Below are positions 34,294 through 45,420 of a stretch of DNA of 64,000 nucleotides, piece by piece. This DNA comes from Dasypus novemcinctus (Eukaryota; Chordata; Mammalia; Cingulata; Dasypodidae): contig NC_080673.1 of NCBI RefSeq assembly GCF_030445035.2, positions 199,204,216 through 199,268,215 on the forward strand, in the 5' to 3' direction. The notes under the pieces are model-generated. The model made no database searches, was not told the DNA's origin, and saw nothing but the letters and a program-made list of their open reading frames with translations. A program made the translations under genes and the position numbers. The stretch's first letter is position 1, and each line of letters opens with the position of its first letter.

Positions 34294-35110
34294 GAGATTT
34301 CCTCCTTGACCCACTGTTTGTCTAAGAGTGTGTTTTTTGACTTCCATATCTTGGTGCCTAATCTGGGTCTCTGGCCCTTGCAGATTTCTGGCTTCATTCC
34401 ACTGTGGTCAGAGAAATTACTTTGTATGATTTCAGTCTTTCTGAATTCATTGAGACACTCTCTGTTGCCTAGCATGTGATCTATCTTGGAGAATGATCCA
34501 TGTATCCTTGAGAAGAATGTATACCCTGCTGTATTGGTGTGTAATGTTCTGTATATGTCTATTATGTCCAACTCCTCTAATATATTGTTCAAAGTCTTTG
34601 TTTCTTTATTGATTCTCTTTTGAGATGTTCTGTCCAATGGTGGTAGTGGTGTATTAAAGTCTCTCACTATAATTACAGAGGCATCTATTCCTTCACTTAG
34701 TTTTTCCGTGGTTTGCCTCACATATTTGGAGGTGCCCTGGTTTGGAGCATAAATGTTTATGATTGTTCTTTCTTCTTGAATGTTTACCCCTTTTACTAAT
34801 ATGTATTGTCCATCTTTGTCTCTCACAATAGTTTTTCATTTAAAGTCTATTTTGCCTGATATTAATATAGATACTCCTGCCCTTTTTTGATTATTGTTTG
34901 CCTATAAGATTGTTTACCAGCCGTTCACTTTCTACCTCCTTGAATCCTGGGTCTAAGATGGGCTTCTTGTAGACAGCATATAGATGGGTCCTATTTCTTG
35001 ATCCATTCTTCCCGTATGTGTCTCTTGACAGGTGAGTTTAATCCATTGGCAATCAGTGTTATTACTCTCATGGAATTACTTTCATTAGCCATATTTTCTT
35101 TGGATTTGTA
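34294..35110 (-). pseudogene. L1 copy B ORF2 remnant: endonuclease domain
   Basis: The minus-strand 218-codon frame at 34826-34170 (it runs into the insertion) carries the APE-like endonuclease: INIYAPNQ, RDFNTPL (canonical GDFN, so G is replaced by R), LDIIDIYRTLH, FSKIDHMLG and the terminal SDHSG with the catalytic H. Upstream, out of this frame, VITLIANGLN supplies the first Asn motif, and CLQEAHL supplies the catalytic Glu after an in-frame TAG. The start codon would lie near 35090-35110. Stops and shifts make it dead. Confidence 0.9.
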
Positions 35111-35149
35111 TACATCATATGTTACTTTATTTGTCTTTTTGTCTTTTTA

Positions 35150-35252
35150 GTTGTTCTTACACTCTCCTCCAATTCTGTCTCTCCTATTTTTTTCTTTCCT
35201 CCTTCATAACTTCCTTTAGTATTTCTTAAAGGGCAGGTTTCTTGTTGGCATA
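35150..35252 (-). pseudogene. L1 copy B ORF1 remnant: last C-terminal codons
   Basis: The minus strand reads ANKKPAL, a stop, EI, then LKEVMKEERKK, which fits the C-terminal end of L1 ORF1p. It was separated from the rest of ORF1 by the LTR at 35253-35810. Confidence 0.75.
35248..35252. repeat. 5-bp target-site duplication of solo LTR, left
   Basis: gcata, identical to 35811-35815. Confidence 0.85.
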
Positions 35253-35810
35253 TGTATCAGTCAGTCAAAGGACTGCTGATGCAAAATACCAGAAATTGGT
35301 TGGTTTTTATAAAGGGTATTTATTTGGGGTAAGAGCTTACAGATACCAGGACATAAACATAAGTTACTTCCCTCACCAAAGTCTATTTTCATGTGTTGAA
35401 GCAAGATTGTTGCCGATGTCTGTGAGGATTCAGGCTTCCTGGGTTCCTCCCTTCCAGGATCTTGCTTCTCTCTGGGTTCAAGGTTCCTTTCTTCCCAGGC
35501 CTTGTTTCTTCCTGGGCTCAGGTTTCCTCTCTTCCTGAGGCTGACTTCTCTTTCCTCTGTGAACTTACTTCCCAGGGTTCCAGCTTAAGGCTTCAGCATC
35601 AAACCCCAACATCAAAACTCCAACATTAAAAAACCCAACTCTGTCCTTTGAGATGCCTTTTATCCCCCTTGGTGGGTGGGGACTCAATGCCCTAATAGAA
35701 TGGCCCAATCAAAGCCCTAATTAAAACTCAGTCATGCCCAGTAATAGACCAGATTACAAACATAATCTAATATATATTTTTGGAATTCATAACTATATCA
35801 AACTGCTACA
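35253..35810 (-). mobile_element. Solo MaLR-like LTR inserted in L1 ORF1
   Basis: 558 bp with perfect TG...CA ends (TGTATCAGTC...CTGCTACA) and an exact 5-bp duplication (gcata). On the minus strand a polyadenylation signal (aataaa) precedes the end by about 60 bp, giving the orientation. Copies or pieces occur at 1-294, 49060-49119 and 51020-51667; the 3' end resembles the LTR at 1290. It is younger than L1 copy B. Confidence 0.92.
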
Positions 35811-35815
35811 GCATA
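35811..35815. repeat. 5-bp target-site duplication of solo LTR, right
   Basis: gcata, partner of 35248-35252. Confidence 0.85.
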
Positions 35816-36660
35816 CTCTCTGAGTTTTTGTTTCTCTGTGAATATTTTGAACTCTCCATCATTTTTGAATGCCAGCTTTGCTGGATAGAATATTCTTGGC
35901 TGGAATTTTTTTTTTCTTTTAGTACCTTAACTATGTCATACCACTGCCTTCTTGCCTCCATGGTTTCAGATGAGAAATCAGAACTTAATCTTATTAAGCT
36001 TCCCTTGTACCTGATTGTTTTCTTTTCTCTTGCTGCTTTCAGCATTTTCTCTTTGTCTTGAGAATTGGATAATTTGACAAGAATATATCATGGGGTAGGC
36101 CTACTGGGATTTATGCTGTTTGAGGTGTGCTGTGCTTCCTGGACATATATATCCATCTCCCTCAATAAGTTTGGGAAGTTTTCAGCCATTATTTCCTCCA
36201 ATACCCTTTCTGTCCGCTTTCCCTTCTCTTCTCCTTGTGGGATGCCTATAATGTATATGTCTGTGCTTTTTGTGTTATCATTCAGTTCTCTAAGTCCCTG
36301 TTGTTCTATCCTTTAATTGATTTATTCTACTATCTGTTTGATTTCAGATGTACTGTTTTCCACATCACTAATTCTCTCCTCTGTCTGCCTCTTCAAATCT
36401 CCTGTTATTTGGTGAGAGTGTATTTTTGATTTATTGGATTGTGCTGTTCATCACCATCATTTCCGTTATCTTTTTGTGTATCCTTACAATTTCTTCTGTA
36501 TGCTCTCCAAGGGTTTTCTTAATATCCTTAATCTCTTCATTCAGTTCATTAAATTGGTCCATGATATATGTTTTGAGAGCTTTGATTTGTAGTTCACTGT
36601 TCTGCTCCTCTTCCTGGTTTTTAGTTTGTTCATTGAATTGGGCCATGTCTTCCTAATTAT
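35816..36660 (-). pseudogene. L1 copy B ORF1 remnant: coiled coil, RRM and C-terminal domain
   Basis: ORF1p is the L1 RNA-binding chaperone. The minus-strand frame at 36646-36431 is a charged heptad-like coiled coil (MAQFNEQTKNQEEEQNSE; LNEEIKDIKKTL), as in the N-terminal part. At 36045-35816 the C-terminal domain is recognisable (MLKAAREKKTIRYKG; RLSSDFSSETMEARRQW). The RRM segment between is broken by shifts. A solo LTR splits the last ~30 codons away. Confidence 0.85.
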
Positions 36661-38650
36661 TGGTATGGTTTGTAATTTTTTGTTACTGTCTGGTCATCAT
36701 TTTATCTTGTTGGGTTTGTTCAGTTGATTAGGTTCTCCATCTATTCTTGGGGTTTATTTAGGTTCTGGTTTTTGTGTGTGTGTTAAGTCTTCTCTTTGAC
36801 ACTTTGCTCTTCTTATTCTATTTCCTTGTTGTTATCTAAGTTCCCTGGAAGGAAAATATTAGGACCAGGGAAAGCAAAAGAGGTAATAAAAGAAAAATAT
36901 AATAGTAGTAATATAGTAGTAAGTGTTACAGAAGAACCATGTTAGACCTAGAAGAATGGATATTAAATTCATATAAGCTGTGTAGAGTTACAACAGTAAA
37001 AAAGTGGAGTACCTACAATGGGATGGTGAACTGAATATGGAGAAGAATATAGACTGAATTAAAAGGCCAGTGCGGTCAGGAAGGAGGGAGAGAGAAAAGA
37101 AAGGACAATAACATAAATAGTGAAAATAAGATAGAAAATAGAATAGAGGTGTTAGAAATTTAAAAATCAGAAAAATTGAGGGTTAAACAAAGAGAGGTGG
37201 AATGTAAGAGAAACAATAGATGATGGATGATAGAAAGAAATAAAGAAAAGGGTATAGCATTGATAGCCAAAATCTGTACACATAGAAAAGAGGAAATCGA
37301 GGATGAGGAAGCACAGCAATCAAGAAACACTGCCTGCAGCACCTAATAGAAAAAAAGAAAGAAAGAAAGAGAAAAAGGAATAAAAATGAAAAAAAGAGAG
37401 AGGGGGGAAAAAAGGGCCATGGGAGGATAAAAAGGAAGGAAAGACAAGAAAACAAACAAACAGAAAAGACCAGACAAGGCATCAAGCAAGGGGTCCTTTT
37501 TGCAATTGAATAAACCGCTTAGGAGTCTATCCTTCCCCCTTTTTCCCTTCCTCACTTCCCTTTCTCCCTGGGCAGGAAGAAGGCTGTATGAGGGCTCCCC
37601 TCCTAGATTCAAATGGGACCCTGGTGACCCAACACACCACAGAAAATAATGACTCTTAGTTTCTTTGAGAGAGAAGGACCATACCTTGTCAAGAGCCCTA
37701 AATATGCTATTGGAAACCTACCAAGCACATCCTACTGTCCCCTTCCCTTAGGTGTGCTGCACAGCACTAGATAATTTTCTGACTCCACCTTCTCCTAGAC
37801 CAAGTTTCCCTATCCCAGGGCATTTAGGTAAATGGGGCTCTCTCAGCAGATTCAACTTTCTTCTCTTCCTAGCCTCCTTCCACACCAGCTGGCATGCTCT
37901 TCCACGCTCGAAAAATGGGGTGACCAGACAATTGAACCCGCACTCCTTGGGCCCCTTTGCACCCCTCAGCAGAACCTTCCTACTCTCAGAGTTTGTCCGA
38001 ATCTAGAGGGCTAGGGGAATGCTGGGGTTCTGGGATTTGGGGAGTGTTGGGTTCAGGGAACGCGGGCTTGGGGGAATGCAGGCTCAGGGACCATGGGTTT
38101 GGGGAACGTGGGTTATGGGGAATAAGGGGTTTGGGAAATGCAAGGTTCAGGGAACACGGGTTCGGAGATTGTGATTTTGGGTAACAAGGGTCTCAGGAAC
38201 ACAGCCACGCAACCGCCAGTGTGCAGCGAATGCTGCAGCTAGCAGCCCTAGGGGAAGGGTTTAGCTTCCCACAGCCTCCAGCTCTAGTGTCAGAAACAAG
38301 CAGCTTCACATTGAACAAGCACTCCTTTCACTGCACTCTCTCCAGGTCAATGTCCAGAAACCTCCTGTTTTGTGGGTTCCCAAAACTGCTCACTTGGGCA
38401 GGAGTCTATCCCACTCCCACATCTATTTTACCTCCTGTAATTCTATGAAGATTCTCAGGTCTCTAAAACTAGGTTCACCCTTGTTTCTGCCAATTCCCTG
38501 CCTTGTCCTCTCCTTGCCTCTGAATCCCAGCTTGGAGACTAAGATAGATGTTCCTTTGAGACTCAAGATGTCCCTGCAGCTCTTTGCTTGCCTAGAGTCC
38601 AAAAATCCAAGCTCTTTGACCTCTTTGTTTTAAATTCCGTTCCCAGGTTG
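36661..38650 (-). mobile_element. L1 copy B 5' UTR
   Basis: Non-coding sequence upstream of ORF1 in L1 sense. 36840-37450 is purine-rich on the plus strand, so pyrimidine-rich in L1 sense; 37500-38650 is more GC-rich. G-rich repeats lie at 38010-38210. ORFs of 75-100 codons here are low-complexity readings. The 5' boundary is not defined by a target duplication and could lie anywhere from about 38.2 to 38.7 kb. Confidence 0.65.
38010..38210 (-). repeat. Degenerate ~16-bp tandem repeats in the L1 5' UTR
   Basis: About ten units of the type gggtt(c/t)(a/g)gggaacgc follow each other: gggttcagggaacgc, gggtttggggaacgt, gggttatggggaataag, gggtttgggaaatgc and ggttcagggaacac, among others. Period 14-17 bp. 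G runs are on the plus strand, antisense to L1. Confidence 0.8.
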
Positions 38651-38734
38651 GGCCACCTATCTAGCCCCTCTGGGATTTACCACCATTGACTGCCTTCCTG
38701 GACTGTGTCTAATGGGCCTTTCCTCTCAGAAGGA

Positions 38735-38890
38735 CAACTGGTGTCAGACAAAGTCCTGGCTGCATCACTTAACAATTGTTATTTTGAATAAGTGACTGCC
38801 TAATCTCTCTGAGCCTCCCTTTCTTCATCTATAAAAATTAGGTAATAGTCCCTGAGTAAAGGGAAATAAACGCATTCATGTATATATCAG
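38735..38890 (+). mobile_element. MIR SINE remnant
   Basis: gtcctggctgcatcacttaac, gaataagtgactgcc, taatctctctgagcctccctttcttcatctataaaaatt is the MIR core and 3' half. Confidence 0.8.
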
Positions 38891-39709
38891 TTAAAATCAT
38901 CTTAGAGACTGGCAATGGTAGGAACATCACACTGTACAAACATTGGTATATTGTTCATTTCCCAAAGCACCATAGAAAATGCCAGGGCTCAATAAAAGTG
39001 AAATGGTCCTTAATAGCTATATAGAAAATTCTGAGTTGAGCATTTTGCCGTACATTGCTTTATCTTTATAACCTGATGGCATCGGTTTTATTATCTATCA
39101 TGTAGATGGAAAAAGTGAGGAGTGACTTGTACAAGATGCCATAGTACATTTTTTAAGTATATCTCCTAGTCCTTAATTTCGCAAGGGATAGATTCCATGC
39201 CCAAAGATGAAGAATCTTGGTCAGAGAATTCTATGCCCAGTATTTTGTTGATACAATATCAAAGACTAAGTAATGTGAGAAATATAGTGTTCTATAGAGC
39301 CTATACATTGTCAAATACTTAAGGTGAACTAAGGATAAGAAATTGTAAAAAGGGATTGAATCCCTCCCTTTCTCTTTGGATTTCTCTTTCCTTAACTGTT
39401 GTACTTCTTATCTTTAGACCTTAAGTTGAATAGATGCCCATGGTGATGCCCAGGTGGTCCCTGATAGGACAATTCTGGAAAGCATACCATGACTTCTCAG
39501 GCTCTCTGATTCTTGGTCCTGGCCCAAAGGGATGCTCTCCAGTTCAGCTTGGTCATCCTCCACTGCTTTCCCCATTTTATTTGCTATCTGAAAAGAATAG
39601 AAGGAACACATTCATGCAAAGCTAAAATGACTGATAGGGTAAAGTGTGTGAGAGTCTAACACAATCTGCATTTTAACTGGTGGGAAATTCTGAAACTGCC
39701 ATTTGGTTT
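38891..39709. other. Unassigned intergenic DNA
   Basis: A weak MIR3-like piece may lie at 39050-39140 (tatctttataacctgatggc...gatggaaaaagtgagg). Nothing else recognised. Confidence 0.45.
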
Positions 39710-39718
39710 TCTGTTTTT

Positions 39719-39809
39719 GTTTTTTTAGGAAGTACCAGGAATTGAACCCAGGACTTTGTACATGGGAAGCAGGTGCTCAACCACTTGAGCTACATCTGCT
39801 CCCCTCATG
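39719..39809 (-). mobile_element. Short DAS SINE (tRNA-Ala head only)
   Basis: Minus-strand ggggagcagatgtagctcaa head, cttcccatg anticodon region, B-box-like ggttcaattcc and a short A-tail. A possible 9-bp duplication, tctgttttt, lies at 39710-39718 and 39810-39818. Confidence 0.85.
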
Positions 39810-39818
39810 TCTGTTTTT

Positions 39819-40284
39819 AATTGAAATCATAGAGAGTAGATTTAGCATGTAAGTGAGTGACATAGCTGAGGTGGATTTGAGGGTGGACCATCCTTCATAA
39901 GCCCCTCATATGACTCTGAAAAGAGAGTGAAGCCCCTCTGAGGTGTTTGTACATACACTGTTAGACTTTTCTATGTTTTTCTTTTGTGTTTGAACTTATG
40001 TGTGATTTATGTCTGTATTCATATTACCCGTTTTCCACACACCCAAATCACACTCTACACTCAGCACTCCACCTTCTCTGATTGCTGCGTGATCAGGGAC
40101 TCATGTTCCCTGATGTTCTTGGACAGCCAGCCTAATAATCACGCTCACAGGCCCATCGGCTCCAAGCTGCTACTATCATCATCAGCCTGATATATGCAAA
40201 CAGATGGCGCTATCATTAGTGTTAATAAAGCACATCTCCAAGGCCTGGGGAAAGAGGCATAAAGCTCCTGGGAGGGTCCTAGCC
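39819..40284. other. Unassigned intergenic DNA
   Basis: No gene or repeat recognised. Confidence 0.5.
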
Positions 40285-40480
40285 CTGGTGAATTTGGCTA
40301 AAAGATAGTGATCCTGGACAAGTTCCTCCGCTCTCTGGGTTTTGGTCTTCTCATCTGTGAAATGGGAATTTTGCACCCACCTCATGGGGCTGTTGCAAGT
40401 ATCAAAAGAGAAGATTTACGTAAAACATTATGTATGTGGTCTGGACTATATTAAGAGCTCAGTGGATAACAACTATTACG
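40285..40480 (+). mobile_element. MIR SINE remnant
   Basis: gatcctggacaagttcctccgctctctgggttttggtcttctcatctgtgaaatggg, then ccacctcatggggctgttgcaagtatcaaaag. Confidence 0.85.
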
Positions 40481-41390
40481 ATATTAAGTTGCTATTTAAC
40501 CCACCCCAGGCCAGAGGGTTTGACTAGGAGCTGTCAGTCACTTGGTTTCCAAAGTCATTGAGCCTCATTATATTGAATTTATGGAGACAGTTGCAATAAA
40601 TGATGCCATCATAAAGACCATCTTTCCAGCCAGTCAAGAGCAGCTGGAACTTTCCCTGATCAGCAAGACCAAGGGGAACAAGGAAAGAACTCTGAACACA
40701 AAAGATTGCCTTCCTTTCTTCTAGAGACATGTAATTCATGCAGCAGAGATACATCCAAATTGCAAATTAATATGCAATTTTTCCCCAGTGAAATTATTAT
40801 TGGAACAACTTGTTTGATAAGAAAAGTGACACATGAAGGGCTTTCTCTGGTAGAGATAAACATCACCTTGTTAATAATAACACTTTGATGCTCAGGAAAA
40901 AACTAGTCAGCTGATGCCTGATCAGCCCTGGGGACTGTGTTAGAAGCAGAGGCAGGAAAAGTAAAGCAAAATCACTTTTCAAAATCCAGCCATGATCATT
41001 GTAAGCCATGGTATCTTCCAGATCATCCAGACCAGGTCACTCAAGCAAGAAGACAGCTATGCTTTTTAGGAAGTAAATTCTGGACACAAACTCAGGAGAC
41101 CAAGGCTAAACTCAAGCTACCCCTTAGTAGATTGGTGCACCGGGAAACCCATTCATCTCTCTAACAAGACCACAGGATGACTTTGTGGATCCCTTCCTCT
41201 GCAAAAACATGTGAAGAATTATAACTGATGGCTGCATTGGTTAAAAGATGAATATAATAGTGTATTTTAAAGCATTTTATTTGACCTAAAAGTTAATCTT
41301 TTTCTTCTGGTTTTAAAAGAAATTAAAACACTTTTGGTGGGGGGGACCCATACATGTACCATGGGTTCTAGACACCGTGCCTTGCTTCTG
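40481..41390. other. Unassigned intergenic DNA
   Basis: A weak MIR-like piece at 41080-41160 (ctggacacaaactcaggagacc...cattcatctctctaac). A short G run at 41337-41345. No gene. Confidence 0.45.
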
Positions 41391-41818
41391 TGTTAGTTCC
41401 CTGTGGCTGCCCTAATAAAAGACCACAAACCTAGTCACTTAAAACAGTGGAACCTTTTCTCTCCCAGGTGTGGAGGCCAGAAGTCTGAAATTAAGGTGTC
41501 AGCAGTGCCATACTCCCTCTGAAGGTTCTAGGGAAAAACCCTCCTTGCTTCTTCCCAGCTTCTGGTGATTCCCAGAAATCTTTGACATTCCTTGGCTTGG
41601 AGCTGCATCGCCCCAATTCTGCCTTCATCATCACATGCCCTTCTGACCATGTGTGTGTCTCTTCTCTTCTGAAGATACCTGTCATATTAGATTAGGTGCC
41701 TGCTCTACTCTGGTGTGACCTCATCTTAACTAATCCCACCCTCAATGACCCTATTTCCAAATAAGGCTACTTTAGGAGATATTGGCCATTAGGACTTGAA
41801 TATAATCCAACCATAACC
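41391..41818 (-). mobile_element. MLT1-type MaLR LTR
   Basis: The plus strand shows the reverse complement of MLT1: gttagttccctgtggctgccctaat at the left, cagaagtctgaaattaaggtgtc, ccttggcttggagctgcatc, accctatttccaaataagg and gaatataatccaaccataac at the right. Ends are near TG...CA; the target duplication is not clear. Confidence 0.9.
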
Positions 41819-42540
41819 CTCTCAAAGCAAAGAGTTCTCCTTATAATTAAAAGAAATGAGTGATCATTCCTGCTTCAGAGAATTTTGGTGATAATTAAAT
41901 GGGACTTTTGTCTGCATGTGACCCTGTCCCTAGGTAGGAGTCCAAAATATTTAACTTGAATTTGAGAGATGGAAAAAGACAGGGCACTGGGGCAGAGCTT
42001 GTGTGCAGGATGAAGGCTGAGCGCTGGGCTGGGGCAGCTCTTGGGCTGTGCATTTTGCAAACTGAGCATGGAGGGCAGAGTGGGGGAGAGTGGAAAACGC
42101 CATGCTTAGGGCGGCCTTGATGCCTTCCCAATTCTCCACTCAGCCTAAGCTCGGAAACAGGGCACACAAATGCAAAGCATTCAGTCCCAGGTTTATCCTC
42201 TGATGGGGTCAAGGTCATACGACAGCCTCATAAAAACAAGGTATCATCTTTCCAGTTTGCAGTTCCTTCCAGTTCAGTGTTGGAAATTCTCTTTTATTCA
42301 AGCGACTTAATTTCAGTTAAGTCCCTTCATGCGTGAACAGGTTTTTGTTAGTGCTGTCGTACTACCCCACCCGCCTTTCCTTTCAGAAGTTGAGGGTAGA
42401 ATTTCACATTTAAAACCAACCCACAAGAATGTTGCTCTGGGTGATGCTGGATTCTGACACCAGAAGTGACCTTGAAGCCAAGGCCTGTGGGAATTGGCAG
42501 ACACTTTGGGGAAGGCTTCAGAGTCCAGCCAGTCCTCTCC
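41819..42540. other. Unassigned intergenic DNA, rising GC
   Basis: No recognised repeat; overlapping short ORFs on both strands without domain signatures. Confidence 0.5.
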
Positions 42541-43260
42541 AGACCTCAAGGACCCGAGGACCATGACAGGGTGAAGGGCCAGTGTGTAAGAGGGCTACGG
42601 TCAGGGGCACAGCGGAGAACCTGCAGTCTCTCAAGGGATGCTCATTCCTGGGAAACAAACCACCTGGCGGGCCTCTAAACCAGGCCCCTTGGAGCGCCGC
42701 AGCTCCCCTCCACGCGCTGCCACGGCCACTATGGGGCTCTGCCACTCGAGGCTCCCTTCAGGTGGGGCTGCGGCTCCTTAGGTTCTTCTCCTCAGGTGCC
42801 ATCCGCTGGTGGCACAAGGGCACGTGTACAGTGTTTCTCAGAGGCTCTAAGCAGAGGCTTACAAACAGGAGACTGCAGTGTTGAGAAGCAAGCTGTCACT
42901 GGAAAGATGAAAGCCAAACAAGGAAACAGCCCACAAGGGTTCAGAATAATAACAGTGTTGAGCCCAAACAATGACTGCGTGCATCTGTTCACCCACGGCC
43001 GCACGCGCCTCGCCCCCAGCCCACCCCCAGGCAGGCACGTAGACTTCGAAATGCCAAGTACGAAAATAACCGAAAGGGAAAAGGAGCCGCACAGACTCAC
43101 GATCTAATAGACTGTGAGCCCTCGAAGGGACATGAGAGAGAAACGTGTACAGGACCGTGCTTGCTGAGAAGCAAAGACTGAAGCTGAGAAGCCGTAGCCC
43201 CGTGTAAAGGGCTCACAGCTAGACCCAGGCGCAGCCCAGCTTCTCGAACATGATCACCTC
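42541..43260. other. CpG-dense patch, possible decayed CpG island or exon
   Basis: About 32 CpG dinucleotides in 720 bp by hand count, with clusters near 42690-42750 and 42975-43080. Most of the window has few CpGs. A pyrimidine-rich stretch ending in ctcctcag at 42787-42795 resembles a splice acceptor. ORFs of about 100 codons overlap on both strands but none carries a family I know. It could be an old GC-rich repeat, a non-coding RNA promoter or a regulatory element. Confidence 0.5.
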
Positions 43261-43324
43261 TGGTTTTAGGACAGGCAAGAACTTGTACGTGAAAGGCTAA
43301 TATATTTATAGTTTGTAAGAAAAA

Positions 43325-43535
43325 TTCAGCTTTGGAGTCAAAAAAAGAAAAAACGTGATTGAAATTCAGTGTTTGTCGCCACTGGTTTTGTGGTTTTGGG
43401 TGGACTCCTTAACCCCTGGCTGCCTCCCTTTTCTAAAATGCAATTAGTATTACTACCTCCCAGAATTACTGTGGCCATTACTTGAGATAGTTTAGGTAAA
43501 GTCCCTTAAACACAAGAGCTAACGATAAATATAGC
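43325..43535 (+). mobile_element. MIR SINE remnant
   Basis: tttggagtca...cactggttttgtggttttgggtggactccttaacccctggctgcctcccttttctaaaatgc, then tactacctcccagaattactg. Confidence 0.75.
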
Positions 43536-43664
43536 AACAATAAAAAGAAACAGGAAAGTTCACTGTTTAGAGACTATTTGTATTTAAAATGTTTAAAAAG
43601 AAGAAAAAGGGCACAGAGCTGGATTTCAGAATTTGGTGTGGAAGTTAAAGAAACAGTGCACATG

Positions 43665-43862
43665 ATGGTGAAGGTCAGATAAAGGTCACATGACCTGGGT
43701 TCCAATTCCCAGATTTCCTATTTCCTAGGTGTACTAGACAAGATACTTAAACTCTCTATGCCTTGGTTTCCCCATCAGAAAATGGGGAGAGTTTTAGTGA
43801 AGATTTAATATGCTGACACATATTCCCTTAAAACACAGCAACCATTATATAAGTATCAGCTA
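43665..43862 (+). mobile_element. MIR SINE remnant
   Basis: cacatgacctgggttccaattccc, gacaagatacttaaactctctatgccttggtttccccatcagaaaatgggg. Confidence 0.85.
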
Positions 43863-43867
43863 CTGCT

Positions 43868-44000
43868 TTTTAAATTTGTTTAATTGGAGAAGTTGTGTGC
43901 TTACAGACCAACTGTGCATAAAATTTCCATATACCACCCCACCTCAAACCCCTTGCATTGATGTGAAATATTTGTTACATTTGATGATAGCACTTTTTTT
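43868..44000 (-). mobile_element. Fragment related to the L1 3' UTR
   Basis: ttaattggagaagttgtgtgcttacaga...cataaaatttccatataccacccc resembles the 'gttttagatcacagtaaagtcacatatacaatatagggg...ccatat' section at 27690-27735. Diverged. Confidence 0.5.
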
Positions 44001-44289
44001 GTAATTGTAATATCTTTAACAATAGTTACCTCTGTTACAATTGATGAAAAATTATTACTTCTAATCCAATCTGAACTTCAATGGATTTGGAAGAGATAAG
44101 TATAAAGTTCTGTTATTCTTTTCTATAAAGAGATGGATGAGTGTATTAAATATGTTTCATTTCTCTGATATGTGATTTTCTGTATTAAAACAATAGTCTG
44201 AGAAGACTATCAATGTATTCCTTTACTTCCTTATGAGAAATTGTAAGTTAAAACTCGTAAGGTATTAAGGCATCCAATTGCTTAAATAT
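44001..44289. other. Unassigned AT-rich intergenic DNA
   Basis: No gene or repeat recognised. Confidence 0.5.
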
Positions 44290-44400
44290 AACTTCAGTTC
44301 AATTCTATAGGTTTTGTTAGATGCATTCTGTGTGCCAAATACTGAGCCGGGTGCTGGGGATTGGGAACACAGAGACAATTCTTGGCTGTGTCATTCAGTC
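44290..44400 (-). mobile_element. L2 3'-end remnant
   Basis: tctgtgtgccaaatactgagccgggtgctggggattgggaacacagagacaattc is reverse-complement L2 3' end. Confidence 0.7.
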
Positions 44401-44941
44401 AGCAACTCAAGAGTGGAAGCTGCCCTTTAACTTCAAGATATGAAATGGTCTTCATCCAAACCTATGCAACTTTTCAACCAATAAAATGCTCAGCCTTGAG
44501 TTGAGCACAATTTTAGTTAAAAACAGAGTAACTTTTCCAAAGTGCGTTCTAATTCAGCATCATGTCACTCCCTTTTCAAGAGATGCAAACTTAATTTAGA
44601 TCTCAAATTTAGATGTTAAGTCAGAGATGACATATTTTATCTTATTCCCAGTAATATTTCAACATCAGTGAACATTCTTCTTTCTCTATGTCCTTAAGTA
44701 ATTTATTTGAACCTGAAGAGAAATTTCTTACTTAATCATCAGCACATATCTTGAACCACCTCACACATATGGTACCAAGGTTTATGATTAAATGGCCCAG
44801 TTTTATAAATTTGTCAAAAGAATAAATTAGATTTTTTTTAAGGGTTAGTGGTACTTTACTCAAATAAATCCAATTCCTGGAAAGTGTTGGTGCTTCTTTT
44901 GAGACAATTTTTAGAGCAACTTTTTCTTTAACTGCCTCACA
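44401..44941. other. Unassigned intergenic DNA
   Basis: No gene or repeat recognised. Confidence 0.5.
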
Positions 44942-45112
44942 ATTTTTTTTTAAAGATTTTTTTTTCATTTATTCCCGCCCCCCCCCCCCCAGGTTGTCTG
45001 CTCTCTGTGTCCATTTGCTGTGTGTTCTTCTGTGACAGCTTCTATCCTTATCAGGGGCACTGGGAAACTGTGTTTCTTTTTGTTGCATCATCTTGTGCCA
45101 GCTCTCCATGTG
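44942..45112 (-). mobile_element. DAS-type SINE, 5'-truncated
   Basis: Only the A-tail side and distal body are present (ggttgtctgctctctgtgtcc, tgtgttcttctgtgaca, gttgcatcatcttg, cagctctccatgtg). The tRNA-like head is missing. Includes a C run of about 14 at 44978-44991. Confidence 0.85.
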
Positions 45113-45420
45113 AGAGGCTGAAAGAACCATATGGAAAAAAAAGTAAATCATGGGCATTGGAATCATATAGATCAGAGTTTAGGTCCTAGGCTTTTAATTG
45201 ACTCCAGGTATAGCTCTCTGAGAGGAAATTAAACTCTTTTAGAGCTTCACGTGTTAACCAAGGATGGAAACCAACCTGGCATTGCTGGGATAGGACAACC
45301 TGGAGTATCCTGCACACAGCCCTTAAGTTTATAACCTGGGCCACTCATTTGACCTCTCTAAGCCACTCTCTTTGCATTTATGAACTAAGAAAAATAATAT
45401 GTGCCTTTCCAGGTCATTTT
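45113..45420 (+). mobile_element. Possible MIR fragments
   Basis: gggcattggaatcatatagatcagagtttaggtcc (about 45150-45187) and cactcatttgacctctctaagccactctctttgcatttatg (45344-45384) are MIR-like pieces, perhaps of one copy broken by other DNA. Confidence 0.55.

Noticed and set aside
34170-34826. Longest ORF, 218 codons, as a host gene
   Set aside because: It reads L1 endonuclease motifs in order and ends in an inserted L1 fragment, so it is a decayed transposon ORF.
37160-37612. Overlapping minus-strand ORFs rich in F, L and S
   Set aside because: They are readings of a purine-rich low-complexity part of the L1 5' UTR.
42582-43107. About 100-codon ORFs in the CpG-dense patch
   Set aside because: Several overlap on both strands, as expected in GC-rich DNA without stops. 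No domain or splice structure is convincing.
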